NCBI GenBank assembly: GCA_043804635.1
Contig: JAZDIU010000030.1
Location: 1-28,750, forward strand
Length of the DNA: 28,750 nucleotides
Source: JAZDIU01 sp043804635
GTDB taxonomy: Bacteria > Chloroflexota > Dehalococcoidia > Dehalococcoidales > UBA2162
Direction: 5' to 3'
The notes under the pieces are model-generated. The model worked only from the letters and a program-made list of their open reading frames with translations. It did no database searches and had not been told where the DNA came from. Of this stretch, positions 1 through 7,401 are shown in pieces. The position numbers and the translations under genes are program-made. How positions within the stretch are numbered: position 1 is the first letter of the stretch; each line of letters starts with the position of its first letter.

Positions 1-28
1 AACTGGGATGAACTGAAGTAAGGAGTAG

Positions 29-658
29 ATGAGCAAGTCTAACTGGGTAGTTTGCAGCATATTTCTAGTCCTGTTTGCCCTGTTTGCTTATCTCGCCAGC
101 CAGTCGTACACCTTTCCAGGAGACATCGCCGTCAGTCTCTGGTTACAGAGCATTAATCTGCCTGGCTTCTACTCATTAATGGTAGCTATCTCTTTCCTCC
201 ACTCCTGGTATTCCGCTGTTGTCGTGGTGGCTTTGGTTAGTGGCGGGTTGTTGTTCTCAGGTAAAAGACTCGAGGTTATCTTTATTATTTTGTTAACCGG
301 TCTGTCGAGCTTGCTCAATTCGCTGCTGAAATGGCTGATTAGCCGACCCCGCCCCGGGGGTGAGATTCAAATGCTGACTGAAAGTAACGGATTTAGCTTT
401 CCCAGCGGGCACATCGTATATGCCACGGTTTTCTACGGCTTTATCTTTTATCTAACGCCGAAGCTAATCAAGCGAACTGCCGTAGTTACAATAATTCGGG
501 TTGTGCTGGTGCTCTTGATTTTGCTAACAGTTACTTCTCGCATTTATCTTGGGGCACACTGGCTCAGCGATGCCCTTGGCAGTTTCTGGCTGAGCGGTTT
601 GCTGCTGATTGTAACGGTAAATTTATATAATAACTATACGTGGAGGAAGAATGCCTGA
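29..658 (+). CDS. PAP2-superfamily membrane phosphatase
   Basis: A 209-residue integral membrane protein of the PAP2 lipid phosphatase superfamily, which removes phosphate from lipid phosphates such as undecaprenyl diphosphate or phosphatidylglycerol phosphate. All three signature motifs are visible: K101-x6-R108-P109, PSGH at 125-128, and S170-R171-x5-H177-x3-D181; H128, H177 and D181 would form the catalytic set. About five to six hydrophobic segments surround them (for example 7-24, 48-75, 82-100, 128-143, 152-169, 183-200). An AAGGAG-like ribosome site lies just before the ATG. The 3' end overlaps mutM by 8 bases, so the two are probably co-translated. The exact substrate cannot be read from sequence; a broad lipid diphosphatase is the safest call. 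Confidence 0.9.
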   Translation: MSKSNWVVCSIFLVLFALFAYLASQSYTFPGDIAVSLWLQSINLPGFYSLMVAISFLHSWYSAVVVVALVSGGLLFSGKRLEVIFIILLTGLSSLLNSLLKWLISRPRPGGEIQMLTESNGFSFPSGHIVYATVFYGFIFYLTPKLIKRTAVVTIIRVVLVLLILLTVTSRIYLGAHWLSDALGSFWLSGLLLIVTVNLYNNYTWRKNA

Positions 659-1469
659 ACTACCTGAAGTCGAGACCATAAAGAATGAGCTATCGCCGTA
701 TATTCTCGGACGCACGGTCACCGGCGTAGATTTACCCTGGGAAGGCATCGTGCGCCAGCCCTCCGCCAGCGAGTTTCGTTCTCGCCTTATCGGTCAGAAG
801 ATAACCAAGATTTCACGACGTGGTAAGTATCTTATCCTCAATTTGAGTAGCAGCGAATTCCTGATTATCCACCTCAAGATGAGTGGCGCCCTCCTTTTTG
901 GTAATGAGGCATCGGAGCCGCCAAAATACACTCGTGCTACATTTCGACTCGATGACGGGACTATTATTTTCTTCCGCGACCCGCGTAAGTTTGGTGTCCT
1001 CCGGCTGGTCGAAGATAAAAATAGCATTGTTGGTGAGCTTGGTCCGGAGCCGCTCGAAGCTAATTTTACCCATGAAGTGCTGGCACAGCGACTCCACAAA
1101 CGCACCGCCCCAATAAAAGCTTTGCTCAGCGACCAGAAGGTTATCGCCGGTGTGGGTAATATGTATGCCGACGAAGCCTTGTTTGCCAGTAAGATTCACC
1201 CTCTAAGAGCCGGTGGCAGTCTAACAAAGGACGAGATAAAGCGTCTTCACCAGGCTATAATTGAAGTGTTAAAGTCTGGTATCGGTAATAAAGGTGCTAG
1301 CATTGAAAATTATATCCGCCCTGATGGCACATTAGGGACGGCCCACACTCAATTCAAGGTTGCCCACCGCCGCGGTGAGACCTGTCCCAGGTGCGGCACT
1401 CCTCTGGAACGGATTGCGGTGCGGCACCGGGGCACTTACTTCTGTCCAAAGTGTCAGAGGGAACGTTAA
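651..1469 (+). CDS. mutM: Formamidopyrimidine-DNA glycosylase (Fpg/MutM)
   Basis: Base-excision repair glycosylase/AP lyase that removes 8-oxoguanine and formamidopyrimidines from DNA. The N-terminus MPELPEVETI is diagnostic: after Met removal, Pro2 is the Schiff-base nucleophile and Glu3 the general acid. The conserved lysine of the RRGKYLIL segment lies near residue 57. A helix-two-turn-helix region with GVGNMYADE follows the central domain. The C-terminus carries a four-cysteine zinc finger (C-x2-C, 16 residues, C-x2-C) that ends 3 residues before the stop. The length of 272 residues is normal for the family. The gene overlaps the upstream phosphatase by 8 bases and is likely expressed from the same transcript. 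Confidence 0.97.
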   Translation: MPELPEVETIKNELSPYILGRTVTGVDLPWEGIVRQPSASEFRSRLIGQKITKISRRGKYLILNLSSSEFLIIHLKMSGALLFGNEASEPPKYTRATFRLDDGTIIFFRDPRKFGVLRLVEDKNSIVGELGPEPLEANFTHEVLAQRLHKRTAPIKALLSDQKVIAGVGNMYADEALFASKIHPLRAGGSLTKDEIKRLHQAIIEVLKSGIGNKGASIENYIRPDGTLGTAHTQFKVAHRRGETCPRCGTPLERIAVRHRGTYFCPKCQRER

Positions 1470-1475
1470 AAGTGG

Positions 1476-1505
1476 TTGGCTTTGTCCCCAACTGTATGAT
1501 ATAAT
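1476..1505 (+). promoter_or_regulatory. Candidate sigma-70 promoter for the small basic ORF
   Basis: TTGGCT (1476-1481) and a perfect TATAAT (1500-1505) are separated by 18 bases. They lie just after the mutM stop and about 30 bases before the ATG of the small ORF at 1535. The -10 is a perfect match and the -35 is 4/6. Confidence 0.5.
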
Positions 1506-1534
1506 CAATGCAAATTAAACTAGAAGGATTCGTT

Positions 1535-1648
1535 ATGGCTGAAAAACCACTTCCCGATTTAAAGACTTTCGTTGAGAAAGTAAATAAAAAAGACAAGCGT
1601 GCCGGTAAAACGATACGCTTTAACTGGACCAAGCGTAAGAGAAAATAG
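1535..1648 (+). CDS. Small basic protein of unknown function (37 aa)
   Basis: A short ORF encoding 37 residues that begins MAEKPLPDLK and ends in the very basic tail TKRKRK. It is supported by its own ribosome site (AGAAGG ending 7 bases before the ATG) and by a good promoter about 30 bases upstream. An in-frame ATG at 1508 would add nine residues but lies at the expected transcription start and lacks a ribosome site, so 1535 is preferred. Its stop is 2 bases from the end of the convergent radical SAM gene. The Lys/Arg-rich composition would fit a nucleic-acid-binding or ribosome-associated peptide, but I do not recognise a family. Confidence 0.55.
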   Translation: MAEKPLPDLKTFVEKVNKKDKRAGKTIRFNWTKRKRK

Positions 1649-1650
1649 CT

Positions 1651-2649
1651 CTATCCGTCGTGGATTACCGGTGATTCAAAAGGGTGCCCTTCGCGGTTAA
1701 AATCGGGCACATAGTTTTCCGCCGCCCCCAGTTCTTGCAGCCAGCCGTTTTCCAGTCCCAGCCTCTCTACTAATTCTACCACTTCCCTATATTCCTGCGG
1801 GGTTATCTTCCGGGAGAGCAAAGGAACTCGCCCTGCTTTATGTGCCGGATAATACTGGGACATAATACCCACAGTGAGTGTTGGCGAGACTTCTTTTGCC
1901 AGCCAGGTGAGCGATTCCTCACTGCCGGCTATCCGGTTGGGCAATATCAGATGACGCACAATGACTCCCCGCTGCGCTATCTCAGCCTCATCCACGACTA
2001 AATCCCCTACCTGACGGTACATTTCTTTAATGGCGGCGCGAGAGTTCTCAACATAGTCCGGAGCCTGCGAAAACTTCTTCGCACACTTATTCGAGGCATA
2101 CCTCAGGTCGGGCAGGTAAATATCGATTATGCCATCCAGTGTTTCCAGCGTTCTGGTAGAATCATAGCCGCTGGAATTATAGACTAATGGTAGACGAAGT
2201 CCCATCGGCACTGCTTCCACCAGTGCCTTCACTATCTGAGGGACGAAGTGAGACGGCGACACGAAGTTGACGTTATGGCAACCCAGACTCTGAAGGTAGA
2301 GCATACGCTCCGCCAGGGTATGAAAATCTATTTCGTTAGAGTTTTGTCTGACCCGGTCCTGGCTAATCTGATGGTTCTGGCAATAGACGCACCGAAGATT
2401 ACAGTTGCCGAAGAAGATTGTCCCAGAACCCCTGTTGCCGGATAAAGCCGGTTCCTCACCATGATGGGCACAGAATGAGGAGACTATCGGTAAGTAGGCA
2501 GAATGACAAAACCCACGCTCGCCTTCGAGTCGGTTTATATGGCATTCCCTGGGGCAGATATCGCAGGAAACAAGGCGGCCTTCCAATGCCCTAGCCCGCC
2601 TTTCCAACTCCCCCGATTTATATAAAGCAATGTATGATGGTTCAAACAT
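1651..2649 (-). CDS. PflX-type radical SAM protein (COG1313, PFL-activase homologue)
   Basis: A 332-residue radical SAM protein related to pyruvate formate-lyase activating enzymes, in the PflX/COG1313 group. The SAM-binding [4Fe-4S] motif is C83-x3-C87-x2-C90. It is preceded by a separate N-terminal cysteine cluster, C29-x2-C32-x3-C36-x11-C48, typical of this subgroup, which could hold another cluster or zinc. The glycine-rich FFGN segment sits directly before the SAM cysteines. The gene is convergent with the 37-residue ORF and divergent from the TIGR04076 gene. No glycyl-radical enzyme lies nearby, so the target is unknown; the family is largely uncharacterised. The ribosome site before the ATG is weak. 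Confidence 0.9.
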   Translation of the reverse strand: MFEPSYIALYKSGELERRARALEGRLVSCDICPRECHINRLEGERGFCHSAYLPIVSSFCAHHGEEPALSGNRGSGTIFFGNCNLRCVYCQNHQISQDRVRQNSNEIDFHTLAERMLYLQSLGCHNVNFVSPSHFVPQIVKALVEAVPMGLRLPLVYNSSGYDSTRTLETLDGIIDIYLPDLRYASNKCAKKFSQAPDYVENSRAAIKEMYRQVGDLVVDEAEIAQRGVIVRHLILPNRIAGSEESLTWLAKEVSPTLTVGIMSQYYPAHKAGRVPLLSRKITPQEYREVVELVERLGLENGWLQELGAAENYVPDFNREGHPFESPVIHDG

Positions 2650-2700
2650 TCTAAAATCAATTTTACTGGTTACTGATGTTTTTCAGCAAATTTTGAGTTA

Positions 2701-2734
2701 ATAGACGGTTGAATACCGCACATCAACCGTCTAT
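2701..2734. promoter_or_regulatory. Perfect 12-bp inverted repeat, candidate operator
   Basis: ATAGACGGTTGA (2701-2712) and TCAACCGTCTAT (2723-2734) are perfect reverse complements around a 10-base spacer. There is no T-run after either arm, so a terminator is unlikely. The right arm ends 2 bases before a perfect TTGACA, which places the dyad directly against the promoter of the gene at 2787, as an operator or activator site would be. Confidence 0.5.
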
Positions 2735-2736
2735 AC

Positions 2737-2765
2737 TTGACACCGCGACCAGGCGAAATTAATGT
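2737..2765 (+). promoter_or_regulatory. Candidate promoter of the TIGR04076 gene
   Basis: A perfect -35 hexamer, TTGACA (2737-2742), is followed after 17 bases by TAATGT (2760-2765), a weak -10. A strong ribosome site (AAGGGAG, 2775-2781) and the ATG at 2787 follow. A weak -10 next to the dyad at 2701-2734 would suit an activator-dependent promoter. Confidence 0.45.
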
Positions 2766-2786
2766 TTAACGTAAAAGGGAGAAAAT

Positions 2787-3053
2787 ATGGCAGAAAGGTA
2801 TGAAATATCGGTTAAGGTAATATCTCAAAAGGGCATCTGCCACGCTCAGCAAAAAGTTGGTGACGAGTGGGTGATGGGGAGGAGGTCACCCGAAGGTATC
2901 TGCCTCATGGCATTGCATACGATGTATCCCAATCTTCGAGTGATGATGTTTGGCGGGGTGATACCAGGAGATTCTAACCCCGATGTCCACGAAGAGACGT
3001 GCCCGGACACAAAGAACCCGGTAGTCTACGAACTAAGGAGAATACGAAAGTAG
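2787..3053 (+). CDS. TIGR04076 family protein
   Basis: An 88-residue cytosolic protein matching the TIGR04076 pattern: an N-terminal beta-strand with KVISQKGICHAQQKVGDEW, a central region containing CLMALHTMYPNLRVMMFGG, and a C-terminal ETCPDTKNPVVYELRRI segment. The family occurs widely in anaerobes, often beside redox or corrinoid enzymes, and has no established function. Conserved cysteines at C18, C39 and C72 suggest metal or redox involvement, but that is inference. It is a monocistronic gene with its own promoter, dyad and Shine-Dalgarno sequence. Confidence 0.85.
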   Translation: MAERYEISVKVISQKGICHAQQKVGDEWVMGRRSPEGICLMALHTMYPNLRVMMFGGVIPGDSNPDVHEETCPDTKNPVVYELRRIRK

Positions 3054-3156
3054 CGCGGATGCCCACTGTCTTGCGCCGTTAAATAGCTATCCCGATATAG
3101 TTATTATAGTATAATTAGTAAAAGGGTAGTTCAAGTAAGGTGTTAGGCTCAGGTGC

Positions 3157-4551
3157 TCATTTCTTAAAGTCCATTGAATTACGCTTCTTTTCAACCGTTA
3201 GTATTTGAAGAGCGTACCAAGCGAATCCAGCAAACCTTGAAACATCATAGGCTAACATTAAACATTGAGATAAGTGCTTAGCTTTTTGAATATCGCCCCT
3301 GCATAAAATATCTGACAATTCCTTATCTAATTGAACGTATTTAGACCATAATATATTATCATCTGGCGAACTCTCGAGGATAGAATCAACGATAATTGCC
3401 AATGAAGGTAAATCGGTTTTAGGGAGCTGTTTTGATATCTCGCGAAGGAGAACATTCCCGAGCCAAATGATATCTTCCTTTTCTCCAACAGGGTATCTTT
3501 GCCGAAGTTTCCATAACTCTGATTCCCCTTGGCTTATTATTTTTTTATATGAACCAAGAGCTTTTAACTTCTTCAATATAACGTCATTGGGAGTTAATTC
3601 TTCAATCAGGTAATCATTTTCCAGTTTTCTCTCCATTCCAGTTTTGGCTGCTATACACTCACGAAATATTCTCTGCGCTGACCAAAGAAAACTTAGATGT
3701 GGTGCCTGAGCATCTGGATGCTTAAATACATAAGATAGCGGCTTACCAGCGTGAACGGTTTCGGAACGGACATCACCATAGAATGATTCTGCCCAATCGT
3801 CCAATATAGAGTTTTCCTCTGACTTAAGTAGCTCTCTTATTCGTTTCTTGAATTCCTGTTTCTTATTGTTCCTCGGTAATCGAAGTAATGTCTCAAAGGC
3901 GGTAGCGATATCAACTAACTGACCTGCTAGGGGACTAAGGGTATATTTTGAAAAGCTCAAATTATACCATTCCATTGCAAGCATAATATCAGCTTCAGTG
4001 CGTTCATCTAAGACCTTGAAACGGTCGTTTATTGATTCTAAACCCTCAAGTATAGAAGTATGCTTAAATTGGCAGTCCACGTGCCATCCTGGCGGGTAAA
4101 ACTTATACTTGGCAGGCGTAACCCACTCCTCTTGATTAAAATTTACCAATCCGTGATAACTGCGCGTATCATGGTATTTGGCTGGAGGAATTTCGAAAGT
4201 ATAAACCGAACTCGTCTCCAAATCATTTAGTCCTTGATTATCTGGACGTAACATCATATATCTCAATAATGTAATAGCATTCTTGACCTCCGTGTAGAGT
4301 TGAGCATCGGATTTACCCGAACTATCAGCCAGAAAGTAAGTAAAGGAGCGTAAAACGCCTTTGGCTGATACTAGTCCACGAGAGACAGGAAAACACTTGA
4401 TTAATTCTCGAAGATATTTTTTGTCTGTCTCATCTTTAGGGGTGAACTCTCTACCTTGGGTGTCAGGAACACTTAATAGGCTTATCGAACCTAAACAAAT
4501 AGGCTCGCCAAAAAAATAAAGGTAAGGTAGGAATCCCAAGAGCTTGTTCAT
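3157..4551 (-). CDS. Hypothetical protein with ApeA-like HEPN motif
   Basis: A roughly 464-residue protein, 479 if a TTG start at 4596 is used. I prefer the ATG at 4551, although neither start has a clear ribosome site. The C-terminal half contains a helical segment ending in R-x4-H (RSETVHAG, R262 and H267 in the short form). This matches the catalytic signature of HEPN domains, and the preceding segment (AFETLLRLP) resembles ApeA-like HEPN proteins. HEPN proteins are commonly RNases in abortive infection or toxin-antitoxin systems. No partner antitoxin gene is visible. The gene is visibly richer in A/T than its neighbours and sits beside tRNA genes, so it may be horizontally acquired. The N-terminal half is not recognised. 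Confidence 0.65.
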   Translation of the reverse strand: MNKLLGFLPYLYFFGEPICLGSISLLSVPDTQGREFTPKDETDKKYLRELIKCFPVSRGLVSAKGVLRSFTYFLADSSGKSDAQLYTEVKNAITLLRYMMLRPDNQGLNDLETSSVYTFEIPPAKYHDTRSYHGLVNFNQEEWVTPAKYKFYPPGWHVDCQFKHTSILEGLESINDRFKVLDERTEADIMLAMEWYNLSFSKYTLSPLAGQLVDIATAFETLLRLPRNNKKQEFKKRIRELLKSEENSILDDWAESFYGDVRSETVHAGKPLSYVFKHPDAQAPHLSFLWSAQRIFRECIAAKTGMERKLENDYLIEELTPNDVILKKLKALGSYKKIISQGESELWKLRQRYPVGEKEDIIWLGNVLLREISKQLPKTDLPSLAIIVDSILESSPDDNILWSKYVQLDKELSDILCRGDIQKAKHLSQCLMLAYDVSRFAGFAWYALQILTVEKKRNSMDFKK

Positions 4552-4688
4552 TACTCTGTTAACGTGTATGGTATATCTTATAAGTGGTCTGGTCAATATC
4601 TCTAATTAAATATACAAGAGGGAAAGAAACCCAAAGCTAATCGAATACGAATTGTTAAGCAAATGTGGTTGTTAATAGGGAGTGAAAC

Positions 4689-4764
4689 TGGCTCCCGAGG
4701 AAGGACTCGAACCTTCGACCAAACGGTTAACAGCCGTCCGCTCTACCGACTGAGCTACTCGGGA
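4689..4764 (-). tRNA. tRNA-Asn (anticodon GTT)
   Basis: A full cloverleaf on the minus strand. The acceptor stem TCCCGAG pairs with CTCGGGA, the D-arm contains AGCTCAGTCGGTAGAGC, and the anticodon GTT is encoded at 4729-4731. The T-arm has GGTTCGAGTCC, with discriminator G and a CCA encoded at 4689-4691. It lies between the HEPN gene and the divergent tRNA-Leu. Confidence 0.96.
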
Positions 4765-4827
4765 ACGCTATTGGTTATTATTAAACTTCAGACGATAGAA
4801 AGTCAAGCTCGCCTCTAGCTCAAAATC

Positions 4828-4856
4828 TTGCCAGTCTTTTTGTTTTCTGTTACCAT
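4828..4856 (+). promoter_or_regulatory. Candidate promoter of tRNA-Leu
   Basis: TTGCCA (4828-4833), 17 bases, then TACCAT (4851-4856) preceded by TG at the extended -10 position. The tRNA begins 8 bases after the -10 box, as expected for a tRNA promoter. It may also drive the CoA-transferase gene beyond it. Confidence 0.45.
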
Positions 4857-4864
4857 TCTGGTTT

Positions 4865-4946
4865 GGGGGAGTGCCGGAACTGGCAGACGGGCATGGCTTA
4901 GGACCATGTGCCGCAAGGCGTGGGGGTTCGAGTCCCCCCTTCCCCA
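4865..4946 (+). tRNA. tRNA-Leu (anticodon TAG)
   Basis: A class II tRNA of 82 bases. Acceptor strands GGGGGAG and CTTCCCC pair with one G-U. The anticodon loop CTTAGGA gives TAG, a variable arm follows, and the T-arm is GGGGG-TTCGAGT-CCCCC with discriminator A. CCA is not encoded; the next bases are a T-run (4947-4951) that could act as a weak terminator. The following coding region starts only 21 bases downstream. Confidence 0.94.
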
Positions 4947-4967
4947 TTTTTCTTAGAGTTTTAAATT

Positions 4968-7391
4968 ATGACAAAATTGGCATTAGCTGATATCCGGGTC
5001 GTTGAATATGCAACGATGGTCAGCGGTCCATACTGCGGCAAATTGTTAGCCGACTTGGGTGCTGATGTTATCAAAGTCGAACCACCGGAGGGTGATTCTG
5101 CCCGTCAGTTCGGCCCCTTCCCTAACGACCAACCCCACCCCGAAAAAAGCGCCCTCTTCCTTTATAACAATACCAGCAAACGGGGTATAACCCTAGACCT
5201 TACAACAGCAGAGGGCAAGCAACTTTTCACACGTTTGATTCAATGGGCAGACGTGCTCATTGAGAACCATCCTCCGGATTATTTGGCGAATATCGGGTTC
5301 GACGATGAAACGATTCAGAAATTTAATCCGTGCTTGGTCTGCACATCAATCACCTCCTACGGACGCACCGGCCCCAGAGCGCAGGTTAAGGGCGATGAAC
5401 TGACCATAGCACACGCCAGCGGACTGGGGAGTCTTTTACCAATGCGTTCTGTGGATATCGACCGTCCGCCGGTAAAACCGGGCGGTCTTCAGATGGCGTA
5501 TCAAAGTGCCATTAATGCCGCTATGATAACAATAGCCGCCCTTATAAAGAGAGGTAACACCGGCAGAGGGTGTTTTGTTGACATCTCAATGCAGGAAGTA
5601 ATAATGGGACTCATACGAAATAATATTGCCAGCTCTCGATACGAAGGTTCCTCCTGGAGTCGTGTTCCTGACCGTCCGCCGGCGATGGGCAGGATGAAGA
5701 CCAGCGATGGCTACCTCGTCCTTCACGCTGCGGAAGCTCACCAGTTCAATATTTTACGCGAAATGATGGGTTGTCCGGAATGGATGGCTGGCGACCAATG
5801 GCTGGATTACGCGTACCGCAATCTTCATTTTATGGACATTGCGCCGATGATGGACGCCTGGATGGAAAAACAAAAGATGAAAGAGGTTACCGAGAGACTG
5901 GCGCGGCAGGGTGTCCCCATCGGGCCCGTCAATACACCAAAAGACCTCCTGGAAAACAAACAATACGCCCACCGCCATTATTTCGCCGAAGTCGAGCATC
6001 CCGCAGCCGGAAAATACCAATACCCAGGCTGGGCTTATTCAATGACCGCCTCCCCGCCGAAAATTTCCCGCCCTGCCCCTCAGCTCGGACAGCACAATGA
6101 AGAGATTATCGGGAAAGAACTTAAACCTGAATACCAAGGAACCAGAGCAATACCTAAAAATGCTCCTAAAGATTCTTTACCTCTCGAAGGTATCAGGGTC
6201 GCCGATTTCAGCTGGGTATACGCTGGTCCCTACGCCGGTATGCTGCTGGCAATGCTGGGCGCAGAAGTTATAAAAGTCGAAGGTAAAAAACGCTCTGACC
6301 TGATGCGCCGCAGAATCGCCTGGCCTCTGGCGGAATCTGCTCCTATCAATATTCCAATTAACCAGGGAATGGGATTCAATTCAGTAAATATGAATAAAAA
6401 AAGCATCACCCTCGACATAAGTAAGCCTGAGGGTGCACTTCTGGCTAAACAACTGGCGGCAAAATGCGATATCGTCTTCGATAATATGAGCGCCGGCGCT
6501 ATGGACCGGGTCGGACTTGGGTATGAAGCTCTACGTAAGCTCCGACCCGACATTATTGTTCTTTCGTCGAGCAGCCATGGCAGAGAAGGACCAGAAAAGG
6601 ACTTCCCCGGCTATGCAACTGTTCATAGTGCTATCGGTGGTGCCGCCTACCTGACAGGTTACCCTGACGCCCCATCAACCACCGTCGCCGACACCGATTT
6701 TATGAATGCCACCTCTGTCGCGTTTGTCCTACTGGCAGCACTTTACCATCGAAAGCAGACCGGAGAAGGACAGTTTATCGATTACGCCCAATGTGAAGGC
6801 GTGACCTCAATTATCGGAGAGACGGTGCTCGGCTACCAACTGACCGGGAGAGTCCCGGAGAGAATGGGTAATTCTCACCCTTATTTTGCTCCCCATAACG
6901 TCTACCGCTGCTGGGGCGTAGACCGGTGGCTGGCACTGGAAATCCATTCTGACATTGATTTCGTTGCCCTTGCTAAAGTTATCGGGAAACCGGAACTGGC
7001 TCAAGACCGGCGTTTCAAAACTATGAAGGCACGAAAGAGAAACGAGAAGTCGCTAGACCGAATTATTGAAGAATGGACGCGACAACGAGACCGCGATTGG
7101 ATGGTAAGCGAGTTCTGTCAGGCAGGTTTAGCGGCGGCGCCATCACGCAACTGGCAGGATATTTACGCCGACCCGCATCTCCGCGCCCGCGAAGCTTTTA
7201 TTAAAGTTCAACACCCTGAGCTTGGACCACTGGATTTGGTAGGTACTCCCTGGCGTATGAGCGGCTATGTTCCGCCGCCAAATCCCCGTGCCCCCTTGCT
7301 AGGTGAGCATAACGACTACGTTCTCCGCCAGATTCTGGGATTAAGCGAGCAACAGGTTGCAGAACTTCGTGAGAAGGCAGTGATTGGCTAG
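4968..7391 (+). CDS. Fused double type III CoA-transferase (CaiB/BaiF family)
   Basis: An 807-residue protein made of two complete family III CoA-transferase domains, about 4-390 and 403-800, joined by a short linker. These enzymes move CoA between acyl-CoA and free acids through aspartyl-CoA intermediates. Each half has the N-terminal ADxR/GIRV start, a SGPYCGKLLADLGADVIKVE-type or homologous segment, and a C-terminal GEHN/GQHN motif. Aligning by eye on the helix ending in AAL, the catalytic Asp is D577 in the second half but Ala177 in the first, so only one half may form the anhydride. This resembles a fused version of two-subunit enzymes such as BbsEF, a comparison that is inference. The gene starts 21 bases after tRNA-Leu and is convergent with the crotonase gene. 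The substrate is unknown; context suggests activation of an imported organic acid. Confidence 0.92.
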   Translation: MTKLALADIRVVEYATMVSGPYCGKLLADLGADVIKVEPPEGDSARQFGPFPNDQPHPEKSALFLYNNTSKRGITLDLTTAEGKQLFTRLIQWADVLIENHPPDYLANIGFDDETIQKFNPCLVCTSITSYGRTGPRAQVKGDELTIAHASGLGSLLPMRSVDIDRPPVKPGGLQMAYQSAINAAMITIAALIKRGNTGRGCFVDISMQEVIMGLIRNNIASSRYEGSSWSRVPDRPPAMGRMKTSDGYLVLHAAEAHQFNILREMMGCPEWMAGDQWLDYAYRNLHFMDIAPMMDAWMEKQKMKEVTERLARQGVPIGPVNTPKDLLENKQYAHRHYFAEVEHPAAGKYQYPGWAYSMTASPPKISRPAPQLGQHNEEIIGKELKPEYQGTRAIPKNAPKDSLPLEGIRVADFSWVYAGPYAGMLLAMLGAEVIKVEGKKRSDLMRRRIAWPLAESAPINIPINQGMGFNSVNMNKKSITLDISKPEGALLAKQLAAKCDIVFDNMSAGAMDRVGLGYEALRKLRPDIIVLSSSSHGREGPEKDFPGYATVHSAIGGAAYLTGYPDAPSTTVADTDFMNATSVAFVLLAALYHRKQTGEGQFIDYAQCEGVTSIIGETVLGYQLTGRVPERMGNSHPYFAPHNVYRCWGVDRWLALEIHSDIDFVALAKVIGKPELAQDRRFKTMKARKRNEKSLDRIIEEWTRQRDRDWMVSEFCQAGLAAAPSRNWQDIYADPHLRAREAFIKVQHPELGPLDLVGTPWRMSGYVPPPNPRAPLLGEHNDYVLRQILGLSEQQVAELREKAVIG

Positions 7392-7401
7392 ATAGTTCTG
7401 C

